From Methylomonas sp. ZR1 (GTDB taxonomy: Bacteria; Pseudomonadota; Gammaproteobacteria; Methylococcales; Methylomonadaceae): a stretch of DNA of 64,000 nt. Below the pieces are notes generated by a model. The model worked only from the letters and a program-made list of their open reading frames with translations, made no database searches and was not told the DNA's origin. The stretch covers positions 5,022,001 to 5,086,000 of the forward strand of contig NZ_RCST01000001.1 of NCBI RefSeq assembly GCF_013141865.1, in the 5' to 3' direction. The position numbers were made by a program, and so were the translations under genes. Each line of letters begins with the position of its first letter. The first letter of the stretch is position 1. Shown here in pieces: positions 23,334-32,517 of the stretch.

Positions 23334-24260
23334 TTAAGAAACGAGCGTCAGCCATTCCTTATGGTCGGCGCGGCGGCCTTGGACGTAGTCGAAATACAAG
23401 GTTTGCAGTTTTTCGGTGATGGGGCCGCGGCTGCCGGAACCGATGTCGCGGTTGTCGTATTGGCGAATCGGCGTGACTTCGGCGGCGGAACCGGTGAAGA
23501 AGGCTTCGTCTGCCACATACACTTCGTCGCGGGTGATGCGTTTTTCGATGACTTCGTAGCCTTGTTCGCGGGCGATGGTGATCAGGGTGTCGCGGGTGAT
23601 GCCTTCTAAGGCTGAGGTAGTTTCCGGCGTGTAAATTTTGCCATTACGGACGATGAACAAGTTTTCTCCGCTACCTTCCGCGCAGAAACCTTCGTGGTCC
23701 AGCAGCAAGGCTTCGTCGTAACCGGTGGACAAGGCTTCCTGCAAGGCCAGGATGGAGTTGATGTAGTTGCCGTTGGCCTTGGCTTTGCACATCGTGCTGT
23801 TGACGTGGTTGCGGGTGTACGAAGAGGTCCGGATGCGGATGCCTTTTTCCATGTTTTCCGCGCCCAGATAGGCGCCCCAAGTCCAGGCCGCGACCATGAC
23901 GTGGACTTTCAGGTTATCGGCGCGCAAGCCCATGCCTTCGGAACCGAAGAACACCATGCTGCGAATGTAGGCGCTGTCCAGATTGTTTTTGGCGACGGCG
24001 TCACGGTGCGCCTGATTAATCTCTTCCTTGGAAAACGGCATTTTCATATTCATGATATGCGCGGAACGGAACAAGCGGTCGGTATGCTCGGCCAATTTGA
24101 AAATCGCGGTGCCGGCATCGGTTTTGTACGCGCGCAGGCCTTCGAAGACGCCGCAGCCATAGTGCAGGGTGTGGGTAAGGACATGGACTTTCGCGTCCCG
24201 CCAGTCAACCCATTTGCCGTCTAGCCAAATCAAACCGTCTCTGTCATCCATCGTTGCCAT
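23334..24260 (-). CDS. ilvE: Branched-chain amino acid aminotransferase
   Basis: Class IV PLP enzyme for the last step of valine, leucine and isoleucine synthesis. The 308 residues carry LTHTLHYGCGVFEGLRAYKT near the start, the PLP lysine in CKAKANGNYINSILA, and EGSGENLFIVRNGKIYTPE toward the C-terminus. It heads an operon with waaF and waaC. The ATG at 24260 has a weak AGG upstream; a second ATG lies three codons inside. Confidence 0.95.
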   Translation of the reverse strand: MATMDDRDGLIWLDGKWVDWRDAKVHVLTHTLHYGCGVFEGLRAYKTDAGTAIFKLAEHTDRLFRSAHIMNMKMPFSKEEINQAHRDAVAKNNLDSAYIRSMVFFGSEGMGLRADNLKVHVMVAAWTWGAYLGAENMEKGIRIRTSSYTRNHVNSTMCKAKANGNYINSILALQEALSTGYDEALLLDHEGFCAEGSGENLFIVRNGKIYTPETTSALEGITRDTLITIAREQGYEVIEKRITRDEVYVADEAFFTGSAAEVTPIRQYDNRDIGSGSRGPITEKLQTLYFDYVQGRRADHKEWLTLVS

Positions 24261-24620
24261 TATCTGAACCTGTTTTGTTTAGTGATTATTGCTGCGCCGC
24301 GTCGGCTTAAAAGTGACGGAAATTGTACTATAAAGCGCTCTCCGGCAATACCGGCTGCGCAGAAGTCCTGATTTTGGCGTGAGGATGTGTTTGGCAGGCC
24401 CAAGATGGATTGTGGGCGCCGGTGAAATAATTCACTGATTCCACGTGGCATAGGCTACCGACGGCACGCGCGGTTTGCGATAACTTAAACTCAGCGTCAA
24501 TTTTTAGAAGTTGCCTAAGGTTGGAAAAATCTTAGTGCTATGATTTTTAAAGGCTTTCGTTAGTTGGCGTCACTTATGCACGTCATTTAGTAGTCAAATC
24601 GGCAGATTCGGGAGAGCGTC
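24261..24620. other. ilvE / small-ORF divergent spacer
   Basis: Holds the candidate ilvE promoter (24322-24348) on the minus strand and a GGGAGAG ribosome site for the small plus-strand gene at its right edge. I found no clear promoter for the small gene and no terminator. Confidence 0.4.
24322..24348 (-). promoter_or_regulatory. Candidate sigma-70 promoter for ilvE-waaF-waaC
   Basis: On the minus strand TTGCCG and TACAAT are separated by 15 bases, about 60 bases before the ilvE ATG. The boxes are good, but the spacer is shorter than the usual 16-18, so this is tentative. Confidence 0.35.
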
Positions 24621-24830
24621 ATGGAAACAAGCAATGAAGTCAACGAAATCAGCACCCTGCGTATCGTATTCATCGAAACGTTAAGCAGGCAGTTTATCGC
24701 CATTACCGGTTGCGGCATTTATGTATACCTCAATCCGCTGACGATTAACGAATTGTTCAACCGCTATTTAAGCAGCAGCGTGCCTATCAATGTGTTTGCC
24801 AGGCAATGCGTCAGAAATATAGTGGCTTAA
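24621..24830 (+). CDS. Small protein of unknown function
   Basis: A 69-residue frame with GGGAG seven bases before its ATG, in an otherwise empty gap. The sequence has a polar start (METSNEVNEI) and a mildly hydrophobic middle (FIAITGCGIYVYLNP). No family is recognised and no membrane segment is convincing. The ribosome site is the main reason for believing it. Confidence 0.5.
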   Translation: METSNEVNEISTLRIVFIETLSRQFIAITGCGIYVYLNPLTINELFNRYLSSSVPINVFARQCVRNIVA

Positions 24831-24892
24831 TGTTGCGTAGCCTGCCCGGACGACTAGCGTCGTCCAGGACGTCTTTTAGCCAAATAGCGTCG

Positions 24893-26278
24893 TTAGGCTT
24901 TGGCAAAGCGCCGGCGTGAGAAGAAGAGCACCGCCAACAACAGCAAGGCCAACGCCGCTTGTCCGGCAATCAAACTTAGACACACAGCCGGATTTGTCGG
25001 ATACGCAAAGGCAAAGCGCGGTTGATCGTGACTCAGTTCATCGTTCCAAGCGCTATCGCTCATGATTTTCGGTACGAAATAGTCGCGCCATTGATCTTCA
25101 AAGTGATCCACCGCCTGAATATACTCGGCATAGCGCGGCGCGTCGATGCCGGCCAGCCTATCGGCCATTTGCAGCGCGGCCATGGCCGGTGAGAGCCAAG
25201 ACCAGGATTCCAAAAACTCGAATTGCGCCTGGCGGGCGCTGTCGAAGCGGTACATCACCGGTCTGATCTGTTGATCCAAAACCAATCCGGCCGGCAAACC
25301 GGCGATTTCGCGCGGTAGCTCTTTACCGGTTTGCGGCAGCGGTAGGTCGGGATGATTGCTATACCACTGCGCCAGCAGCGCTTGGCGTTGTTGATTGTTT
25401 TGTTCCTGAAACTGGCGGACGGCGATAATGCTATCCAACCTAGATGGCATCGGCTCGTGCCGGTCGGCCGCCCAACCCAGCAAGGCCGGGCCGGCGAAGG
25501 TCAATATCAACCAGACGCCCAGCATGCCGATGGCCGCCGCCCCAGAGGAGAAGGGCAGCAGCAGGAACAAGCCGGCGATGCCAAACCATACCAGTGTGTA
25601 CAGGCCGGCGAACGCCAGCCAATAAACCAGCGTTTCCAGGCTAAATGCCGGATCGAGCCATAGCGCCAGCAGCGAACTGCTGAAAACCACCAGTACCACC
25701 ACGCCATAGCGCACGCTCAACGCCGCACACACCAAGCGCCAGGGTGCCGACATTTGCGTGCAGACCAAACGCCAGACTCCACTCTCGCGGTCTTCCTGCA
25801 CCAAGCCGTAGCTCAAGGCAATCACCATCAGCGGCGTCAGTAGCGCGAACACGGTGGCAAAATCCAGCATGCCCAACTCATGCAGCATCGGGTTGAACAA
25901 CTGATCGCTGTTACGGCCGTCGGTGTGGCGGCTGCGAGTGGAGATTTTGATGCCGGTACTTAAAAAATCCAGTTGCCGGATGCTCAAGGCCAAACCGCTC
26001 AGGGCCGGCAGCCGCAAAGGCGGCGCGGCGGCACTGGCGGCGAAGGCATTGGCTTTGGGGGTGTGGTCCGCCGCTTTCGGGGCGTCATGCATCTCCGCTT
26101 GATTGGACATCGCGTTGACGGTCTGCGGCGCTGCGGTGCCGTGTTGACGGAATTCGCGCGCAGCCAAACCCGACCAAACGGCGCTAGCCAGCATCACCAG
26201 CAGAAACAAACCTGTCACCCACAGATTTAAGCTGTTGCGTTTAAAACGCAGCCATTCGATGGCGATTAACTGCATCAT
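24893..26278 (-). CDS. ABC-2 type exporter permease, DUF3526-like (second subunit)
   Basis: The 461-residue membrane protein has an N-terminal helix (about 20-40), a large extracytoplasmic loop and a block of five or so helices (LDFATVFALLTPLMVIALSY onward), then another soluble loop and a last helix. EDRESGVWRLVCTQ is the usual ABC-2 motif. I choose the ATG at 26278: GGAGG precedes it and ATGA overlaps the stop of the upstream permease. The frame itself is open 54 bases further upstream. Third gene of a coupled ABC exporter operon; the substrate is unknown. Confidence 0.85.
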   Translation of the reverse strand: MMQLIAIEWLRFKRNSLNLWVTGLFLLVMLASAVWSGLAAREFRQHGTAAPQTVNAMSNQAEMHDAPKAADHTPKANAFAASAAAPPLRLPALSGLALSIRQLDFLSTGIKISTRSRHTDGRNSDQLFNPMLHELGMLDFATVFALLTPLMVIALSYGLVQEDRESGVWRLVCTQMSAPWRLVCAALSVRYGVVVLVVFSSSLLALWLDPAFSLETLVYWLAFAGLYTLVWFGIAGLFLLLPFSSGAAAIGMLGVWLILTFAGPALLGWAADRHEPMPSRLDSIIAVRQFQEQNNQQRQALLAQWYSNHPDLPLPQTGKELPREIAGLPAGLVLDQQIRPVMYRFDSARQAQFEFLESWSWLSPAMAALQMADRLAGIDAPRYAEYIQAVDHFEDQWRDYFVPKIMSDSAWNDELSHDQPRFAFAYPTNPAVCLSLIAGQAALALLLLAVLFFSRRRFAKA

Positions 26279-27687
26279 GGCACCAGCCTCCGTGCGGAAA
26301 GGCTCAATAAGCCCACCGATAAACCCAACCACAGTAACAACACCAAGAGATCCAGTTCGGCGGCCTGCAGGGCAAAACCGATGTCCGGGGCTTGATAGCT
26401 AAAATCCGCCACGCTACGCCAATCGGCCTCAGCGCCGGTGGCCTTGCGCTCCGTGCCGCGGCTACGCTCGCGGTCCCAGTCTTCGGTCAGGTTGATAAAG
26501 TACTGCCGATATTGTTCGGCGGCGTCTTCAAAATGCCGTTGATGGCTCAAATCCATACCGGCCAAGGTCATGGATAAAGACCGTAGCGCTAGGCTGGGGC
26601 CCAGCCAGGACCCCAGATGGCTCAAGTGTTGTTGCTTAATAAAATTGTCGCGCAAGGCGTCGAAATGCAGGGCATGGACCTTAACGGAATAAGCATCGTT
26701 GTGCTGACGATTTAAGGACACGAACCCGACCGGCAAATCTTCCTTGCGGGAAACCCCGTACTGCGCCAACACCTGTGCTTCGAAGGCTTTGGCGCGTTGC
26801 TCATGGTCACCGTCGTGCTCCAGGCCGTGGTCGATGTCGTCCTTGATCTCACGCCAGAACTCGCTGGCGCTGGGGTTGGGCGCCAGCATTTCCGCAGTCA
26901 CCGCGCCGAGGCGCGGAGCGATAAACACGCTGGCTAGCCAAAAGCCCAGCAGGCAAAACAAGGTGGTGCGGCTGGTGTTAAAAGACGCGGAAGCGGCGAT
27001 GGCGACTGCGGCGAAGATGCCGTAGTACAGATTTAATAGCAGCAGCAACACCAGCAGGCGCAGCACGTCGTCCAGGGTAAACGCGAAGTTGCCTAGCAGT
27101 ATCACGGCTGCTACCAACAGCGCCGGTGCCAAGACCAGGGCAAACGCGCTTAACAAGCCCAGCAATTTGCCGAACAACAACTGGCCGGCATTCACCCCCA
27201 AACTGTGCAGCATCCGCAAGGTGCCGGATTCACGCTCCTGGCTGACCGCATTAAAGGTCAAGGCCACGATCAACAGCGGTAACAGCGCAGTCAGCACAAA
27301 ACTGGTCGTGGCTTGACCGAAACGGCCGGCCAGCACTTGATCCGCCGCCGGGCTGAAGCGAGTGAGGTTGCGCTTATGCGGCTCCAGCCATAAAGACTGG
27401 CCGATATACGGCCGCAAACCCGGGTCCAGAGCGGCCACCGGCGTGTCCGGCTTAAACACATAGATGCCGTAATGCGCGGCAGAGTGTGGGTTTTTCACGC
27501 TCTGAGTATTCCACTGTTCCTTGGCGGTGGTGCCGACGCGGTGTTTTTCCGCGCGCAATTGCTGCAATTCATAGGCTGACGCCAGGAAAAAGCCGACAAA
27601 CAATAGCAATAGGGCAATGCCCAAAGTCAGCAAGCGGCCGTCGCGCAGTGTGGCGAGAAATTCCTTGCGAATGATGGTCTTGATCAT
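26275..27687 (-). CDS. ABC-2 type exporter permease, DUF3526-like (first subunit)
   Basis: A 470-residue paralogue of the next gene: N-terminal helix (LLTLGIALLLLFVGFFLASAY), a periplasmic loop, then several helices beginning at FVLTALLPLLIVALTF and the QERESGTLRMLHSLG coupling-type motif, ending with a final helix. Start and stop both overlap neighbours by four bases (ATGA), so the three genes are made together. Two different permeases with one ATPase suggest a heterodimeric exporter similar to Nos- or Gld-type ABC-2 systems. Confidence 0.85.
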   Translation of the reverse strand: MIKTIIRKEFLATLRDGRLLTLGIALLLLFVGFFLASAYELQQLRAEKHRVGTTAKEQWNTQSVKNPHSAAHYGIYVFKPDTPVAALDPGLRPYIGQSLWLEPHKRNLTRFSPAADQVLAGRFGQATTSFVLTALLPLLIVALTFNAVSQERESGTLRMLHSLGVNAGQLLFGKLLGLLSAFALVLAPALLVAAVILLGNFAFTLDDVLRLLVLLLLLNLYYGIFAAVAIAASASFNTSRTTLFCLLGFWLASVFIAPRLGAVTAEMLAPNPSASEFWREIKDDIDHGLEHDGDHEQRAKAFEAQVLAQYGVSRKEDLPVGFVSLNRQHNDAYSVKVHALHFDALRDNFIKQQHLSHLGSWLGPSLALRSLSMTLAGMDLSHQRHFEDAAEQYRQYFINLTEDWDRERSRGTERKATGAEADWRSVADFSYQAPDIGFALQAAELDLLVLLLWLGLSVGLLSLSARRLVP

Positions 27688-28409
27688 GCTAGTCCCCGGG
27701 CATGCGCCAGATATTTTTGCTCCAGTTCGTCGTGTTGCACGGTGTGGGCGTCGAATTCTTCCACCAGACGGCCGCTTTTCATGATGCCGATACGGTCGGC
27801 GACTTGCTTGGCGTTGAACAAATCATGGGTGGCCATCAACACCGCCATGCCTTGATCGGCGGCGGCGCGGATGCGTTGGGCAAAGTCGTTGGCCGCGCTC
27901 GGGTCCAGGCCGGAGGTGGGTTCGTCCAGCAACATGGCCTTGGCCTGTTTCGCCGAGGCGATGGCCAAGCCCACTTTTTGCCGCATGCCCTTGGAATACG
28001 CTGCCACCCGTTTGCCGTGGGCATCGGCTTGCAGGCCGCTGTCCAATAACAAACGACGGGCTTGCTCGTCATGCAAACGAATATTCGCCAGCGCGCAGAA
28101 ATACGTCAGGTTTTCCAAGCCGCTCATCACCTCATACAGCGCGACGTTTTCCGGCAGATAGGCCAGTTTCGTTCGCACCAGATCGGGATTGGCGTGCGGC
28201 GATTCGCCTTCGATCAGCACCTGTCCGCTACTAGGCTGGTTGAAGGTCAAAAACGTGCTGATGGTCGTGGACTTGCCGGCACCATTGCCACCCAGCAGCG
28301 CGTAAACGCAGCCCTTGGGAATATGTAAATTTAAATTCTCGACCGCACGGTGTTGTCGGTACTCGACAACCAGGTTTTGGGCGGCCAATACGGGGGGCTC
28401 TGCGTTCAT
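27684..28409 (-). CDS. ABC-2 exporter ATP-binding protein
   Basis: ATPase that drives the two permeases that follow. It shows Walker A (GGNGAGKST), the Q-loop region, the signature (YSKGMRQKVGLA), Walker B with catalytic Glu (AMLLDEPTSGLDP) and the H-loop (MATHD). I place the start at the ATG at 28409 (MNAEPPVLAAQNLVVEY), giving 241 residues; the frame is open 99 bases further, but those residues lie outside the fold. It is the first gene of the operon. Confidence 0.92.
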   Translation of the reverse strand: MNAEPPVLAAQNLVVEYRQHRAVENLNLHIPKGCVYALLGGNGAGKSTTISTFLTFNQPSSGQVLIEGESPHANPDLVRTKLAYLPENVALYEVMSGLENLTYFCALANIRLHDEQARRLLLDSGLQADAHGKRVAAYSKGMRQKVGLAIASAKQAKAMLLDEPTSGLDPSAANDFAQRIRAAADQGMAVLMATHDLFNAKQVADRIGIMKSGRLVEEFDAHTVQHDELEQKYLAHARGLA

Positions 28410-28782
28410 ATAAGGTATTTGGGTTAAGGTGAATGATCTGCGACGGTCAGCCGGATGGCATGCCGCCGCGCCCGGCATGCTTAGCATTTTAACGATAGAC
28501 TGGCGCAATAGGTGAGTTAGGCCAATGGGATATTTTCCTGGATGTACTGATCCGGGCTATTGTTGATAGCCAATTGCACGCTATTTGATTTGTTTATGAA
28601 TCGATAGTAAATGATCGTTATCGACCAGGACACAATCATTGACGTTTTGCGAATGACCGTATTTGAATGTATTGCCGACAGTAAGATAATGACATGGTTT
28701 TCTGGAAAGGTCTCTTCATTGAAATAGACTATGGGATGTAGTATGTTCGGTGTTGTTATTTATGAATATCAGGATTTTTACT
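28410..28782. other. Spacer between ABC operon and parDE
   Basis: AT-rich, particularly toward parD. An ATG at 28762 is in frame with parD but lacks a better ribosome site. ParD-type antitoxins usually bind their own promoter, so the operator should be here, yet I cannot point to a convincing palindrome or -35/-10 pair. Confidence 0.35.
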
Positions 28783-29031
28783 ATGGCTACTACCAGCTTG
28801 AGTCTCGGAGAACATTGGGAAGTCTTCATTAGAAGTGAAATTGCAAGTGGTCGCTACGGCTCCGCTAGCGAGGTTGTGCGGGATGCTTTGCGGGAACTTG
28901 AGGAACGCAAGCATAAACTAGCAGCGTTACGGGCGCATCTTGCCGAGGGCGCTACGCAAGCCAGTAGAGGCGAATTTGTACAGGATTATACTGTTGCAGC
29001 CATTATTCAGGAGTTGGATAGCGAGGCATAA
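28783..29031 (+). CDS. parD: ParD-type (CopG/RHH) antitoxin
   Basis: An 82-residue type II antitoxin. The N-terminus TTSLSLGEHWEVFIRSEIAS and SASEVVRDALRELEERK form the ribbon-helix-helix DNA-binding fold; the tail (about 50-82) would wrap the toxin. Its stop overlaps the toxin start (TAATG). Relatives bind their own promoter to repress it. Confidence 0.9.
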   Translation: MATTSLSLGEHWEVFIRSEIASGRYGSASEVVRDALRELEERKHKLAALRAHLAEGATQASRGEFVQDYTVAAIIQELDSEA

Positions 29032-29327
29032 TGGCAACTTATAGGATTACCCCTAGGGCGTTTAGTGACTTAAAGAGCATTGGCCGCTACACAACGGAAA
29101 AATGGGGTAAGCCGCAACGGAACCGCTATTTAGCAGACCTTGATAAACGGTTTAATTGGTTAGCCAAGCATCCACATCTAGGCAAACATCGAACGGATAT
29201 TGCCGAAGGCTATTACTGCTTTCCTCACGGTTCTCATTTGATTTTCTATATGCTCAATCCATTTGGTATCGATATTATCGGGATACCACACCAAACGATG
29301 GATTTCGAAGCATATTTCGACCAATGA
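29031..29327 (+). CDS. parE: ParE/RelE-superfamily toxin
   Basis: A 98-residue toxin: YRITPRAFSDLKSIGRYTTE, then RYLADLDKRFNWLAKHPHLG and SHLIFYMLNPFGIDIIGIPH. It resembles ParE toxins, which poison DNA gyrase, rather than RelE mRNA nucleases. It overlaps parD by one base. A stem-forming repeat begins one base after its stop. Confidence 0.9.
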   Translation: MATYRITPRAFSDLKSIGRYTTEKWGKPQRNRYLADLDKRFNWLAKHPHLGKHRTDIAEGYYCFPHGSHLIFYMLNPFGIDIIGIPHQTMDFEAYFDQ

Positions 29328-29454
29328 TTAACGCGATAAGGTGCGCACCCGGATAGTTTTTGCAGAGCCAGCGGCGAGGCGCAACGGTCGTGATCGATGC
29401 GCCTAACGGCAGCATCCTATTTGTTCTGGGATTTGGCGCGCCTTATCCCGTTAA
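29328..29454. repeat. 127-base sequence bounded by imperfect inverted repeats
   Basis: The left arm TTAACGCGATAAGGTGCGCA (29328-29347) and the complement of the right arm (29435-29454, TTAACGGGATAAGGCGCGCC) agree at 17 of 20 positions. The sequence exactly fills the space between parE and the next, convergent gene. It could be a MITE-like element or a dispersed intergenic repeat; the arms are too far apart for a simple terminator. Confidence 0.55.
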
Positions 29455-29460
29455 GCGGAT

Positions 29461-32046
29461 TTATCGGCCATATTCTGCCCAGAAAATCTCGCCTTTTACG
29501 TACTCGGCATAGGCAATCGCAACGTTAAGCAAGGTATGAATTTGAGAATGAATGTTATCCAGCTTTTCTGGCAGTGGTTTGAGCAGTTCCGCTCCGAACG
29601 TGTTTGCCAGCTCTGTATTTCCAGCAGTTTTCGCCCAATAAGCGCACGCTCCTAGCGGCGATTCTTCAATGGGATAACTATATGAGTAATATTTTTTGTC
29701 CGCGCGAGTTTTAGTTTCTTCAAACCAAGCACTTGCCAACGATGGCTGTCGAATAGTATGAGCGGTATACGCCAATTCGCATAAGGCTTTGGCGCCATAT
29801 TGGCTTTCGGTCATCGCGCGGGCCGATTCGGCAAGCAGTTGTATCACTGATAATTTCTGGGCTTCGTCAAGTGCCAGTGTATCCGATTGCAAAAGCGTGG
29901 CAATCGAATGTATTGCTTGCCGGCGCTCCGAGGGTTTCATGCTGGCCTTCAGAGAATCTGGTAAATTCAGCAACTCGCCTCTCAGGGCTGATTTGACAAA
30001 ATCTTGTCCTTCATCGTTTTCTAGGCTCTCCGCAATAGTCTGTGCCTGCCGCCAATTGCTCAGACGATCGCTGAGCGACTCGATTTTAGAAATCGCGTCG
30101 AGAAGCTGCGTATTCGGCTCTTGTTTGAATTGCGCCAAAGCAATTTCGGCTAAAACCTTCTGGCTAGCTTGCTTTTGAACCACCAATTGACCACGGTGAT
30201 CAGGTGTCAGAAATGACCAAGCTGTGTCCAGTGCATCGGTATCAGCGCCGGTTTGGGCGAGTAATTTGACGATACCTTCATCTCCGGGCGTGCTATATAC
30301 GAATTGACCTTGGCCTGTAGAAGTATTATTCGCCAGTTCGTAAGCCGCTTCCTTGGCGTACGCCTGAGCCTTATCGGTTTGTTTTAATTTAAGCAGTGTC
30401 TCCGCTACATCCAGCAAACCACGGGCACGCCTGCGGTGATGCTCGTAGTTGATAACAATGCTACGCGCGTTGGCGAGTTCGTTTTCCATCTCATTGTTGC
30501 GGCCGAGTACGGCCAATACTTGCGCTTTGGCTAATGCGAACAAATGAGGAAAACCATCGCCGTGGTTTCCTGGGTATATCGCAGCTAGCTCATCCAGGCG
30601 AGCCAGTGCGGCTGGGGCGTCGCCCTGTTCGGCACGTTGCACGGCAATTTTTAAGCTGATAAGTGGATCTTCGAAGCGGCCACGTTGCCAAATCGGTTCT
30701 AACCAACCGGTGGCGAGAACATCGAGTTTCATATTCTTTATGTCTCGGTATTCTCTAGTGCAACTGTCTGTAGAGCATTTAAAGTCATTAGCTTCGGTTA
30801 ATGCCTCGACAAAATCGGTTTTGGCTTTTTCCGGATTTCCACAAAAAAACGCAATCTTTGCCAGTTTGGCTTTGGTTATGGGCCAAACTCTCTTGAATCC
30901 CATCGCTTTTTCAAGTTCGATTATTTTCTTGGCTAAAGCTTGTCCTGCCTCATATCTGTTGGCTTTACATAGCGCAACCGCAACGTCGTCCATCCCTCTT
31001 TGAAATATAGGGCGGGTTATGTTTCTCGTAGCAGCAACGGCCTTGTCAGTTTCGCCAAATCGCGCATACAAAACACCTGCGCGTGCCGCCAGTTGGCTTT
31101 CCTTTAAATAATAGGGTTCGCTTTGTTCCAATTCGCTCAATGCTTCTCGGGCCGAGGTGGCGTCACCATGATCGAGGCGGCCTTCAGCCAGGGCCAGTAT
31201 TACGGAAGTATAAATATCGGGCTTTTTGTCTTTGAACGCGCGCAGACCGGTAACGGAAATGGTGTCCGAATTCGCCTCAGCAGATAAAACGTCCGCCAAC
31301 TGCGCTGCCTCTTGAATGTTACCGTGTCTTGCCTGAGCAATGCCGGCGTTTTCCAGAATTCTAAAGGCATTCGGAACGTGTTCGGCTTCGGCAAATTTGA
31401 AATAACTGATGGCCTTATCTGCACTCACTGGGCTATCGCCAGCTAAAAACAACGGCAAGACGGATTCCATGTCTGTCAGATACGTTGCTCTGGAGGTGCC
31501 TTTTCGCTTTGTAAAAGCAATGTCGAAGGCCTGCGTTGCCGAACGTTGAGCCTCTGAATTTAATCCCAACGCCCATTGCGCCCGTGCCAAAAGACTGGTC
31601 GGTTCGGCAAGCCAGGAATAGCGGTTATAGTTGCTATTGGTATCCAATAGATATGTCTTTCGCGCCCATTCCGGAACACCCAATGCCAGTGCCGTAAGGC
31701 CAAAACCGTTACGGTGAGCAAGCCCTTCAGGTGAATCATATGGTAAATTTTCGGCCACCTGTTCGAATAGACACTCCATGCTGGGTTGAGCACGACATTT
31801 GGCATAGCGGTTTTTCGGCCAGTCGGCATTTTCCACCGAGCTAACAGCGGTTACCGGAAGACTTTCGTATTGAGATGCCCGGTCAGATGCTGACGTATTC
31901 AACGGAGTAGGTGTGTCAGCTGCCAACGTCGTGTTCGATGCTTGCAACACAATAAATGCAATTGCCATGACAAAGGAGCTATCGAGTCTGCCAATAATTT
32001 TAGAGGTTAGTGTCGAGCATCCGTTGCCAAGATATTTTTCTTTCAT
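29461..32046 (-). CDS. Exported helical-repeat (TPR-like) protein of unknown function
   Basis: About 861 residues. The N-terminus has a Lys/Arg region, a hydrophobic stretch (SSFVMAIAFIVLQASNTTLA) and a likely signal cleavage after LAAD or TLA. The rest is helix pairs with Ala/Leu patterns typical of TPR/SEL1-like solenoids (for example AGIAQARHGNIQEAAQLADV, AGVLYARFGETDKAVAA). No catalytic motif is visible. It probably acts in the periplasm as a protein-binding scaffold. ATG at 32046 or GTG one codon earlier. Confidence 0.75.
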   Translation of the reverse strand: MKEKYLGNGCSTLTSKIIGRLDSSFVMAIAFIVLQASNTTLAADTPTPLNTSASDRASQYESLPVTAVSSVENADWPKNRYAKCRAQPSMECLFEQVAENLPYDSPEGLAHRNGFGLTALALGVPEWARKTYLLDTNSNYNRYSWLAEPTSLLARAQWALGLNSEAQRSATQAFDIAFTKRKGTSRATYLTDMESVLPLFLAGDSPVSADKAISYFKFAEAEHVPNAFRILENAGIAQARHGNIQEAAQLADVLSAEANSDTISVTGLRAFKDKKPDIYTSVILALAEGRLDHGDATSAREALSELEQSEPYYLKESQLAARAGVLYARFGETDKAVAATRNITRPIFQRGMDDVAVALCKANRYEAGQALAKKIIELEKAMGFKRVWPITKAKLAKIAFFCGNPEKAKTDFVEALTEANDFKCSTDSCTREYRDIKNMKLDVLATGWLEPIWQRGRFEDPLISLKIAVQRAEQGDAPAALARLDELAAIYPGNHGDGFPHLFALAKAQVLAVLGRNNEMENELANARSIVINYEHHRRRARGLLDVAETLLKLKQTDKAQAYAKEAAYELANNTSTGQGQFVYSTPGDEGIVKLLAQTGADTDALDTAWSFLTPDHRGQLVVQKQASQKVLAEIALAQFKQEPNTQLLDAISKIESLSDRLSNWRQAQTIAESLENDEGQDFVKSALRGELLNLPDSLKASMKPSERRQAIHSIATLLQSDTLALDEAQKLSVIQLLAESARAMTESQYGAKALCELAYTAHTIRQPSLASAWFEETKTRADKKYYSYSYPIEESPLGACAYWAKTAGNTELANTFGAELLKPLPEKLDNIHSQIHTLLNVAIAYAEYVKGEIFWAEYGR

Positions 32047-32517
32047 CACGAATATACAATCCCCTTTAATTTTCTGATCCCAACACCAAACCTTTAAACC
32101 AATTCACCGCATAAGGGTAGCATCTATAACGTCTCTCAGTGGACTAGGCGGAGCGAATAGTCAGCTTACAGCTCAAAACCTGCCTTTGTTGGTTGATATT
32201 TTTCAACCGCTGGAATGTCTCAATTTTGGCCGAATTTGCTCAGTCAGCACTGATGAATGCCTGCGATATACCCCAATAAAGCTGGCGCAAAACACCAGAA
32301 TTCTGTCAGCAATTTTGTAAAACGGGATTGTGATGTGTGCCACAAAGAATCAAAAATCGCTTCAATATCAATCGAGCATGAGTCATTCATTGCGGCTCAG
32401 ACACGAACTCGGACATACTTCCAATCGAGATTTGGGGGCTGACTGGGTAAAGGGCGGGGTAGTGAAGCCGTTGCCGCCGACAGCTGAATCGGTCGGCGGC
32501 TGGCGGAGAGGGCGGCG
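32047..32517. other. Spacer with a strong hairpin downstream of efpL
   Basis: No convincing gene. At 32473-32500 a perfect 9-base stem (GCCGCCGAC / GTCGGCGGC) with a 10-base loop lies 18 bases beyond the efpL stop. No T-run follows it on the minus strand, so it is a 3'-end stabiliser or a weak terminator. The rest carries the leader and promoter of the exported repeat protein; I see no clear boxes. Confidence 0.45.
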
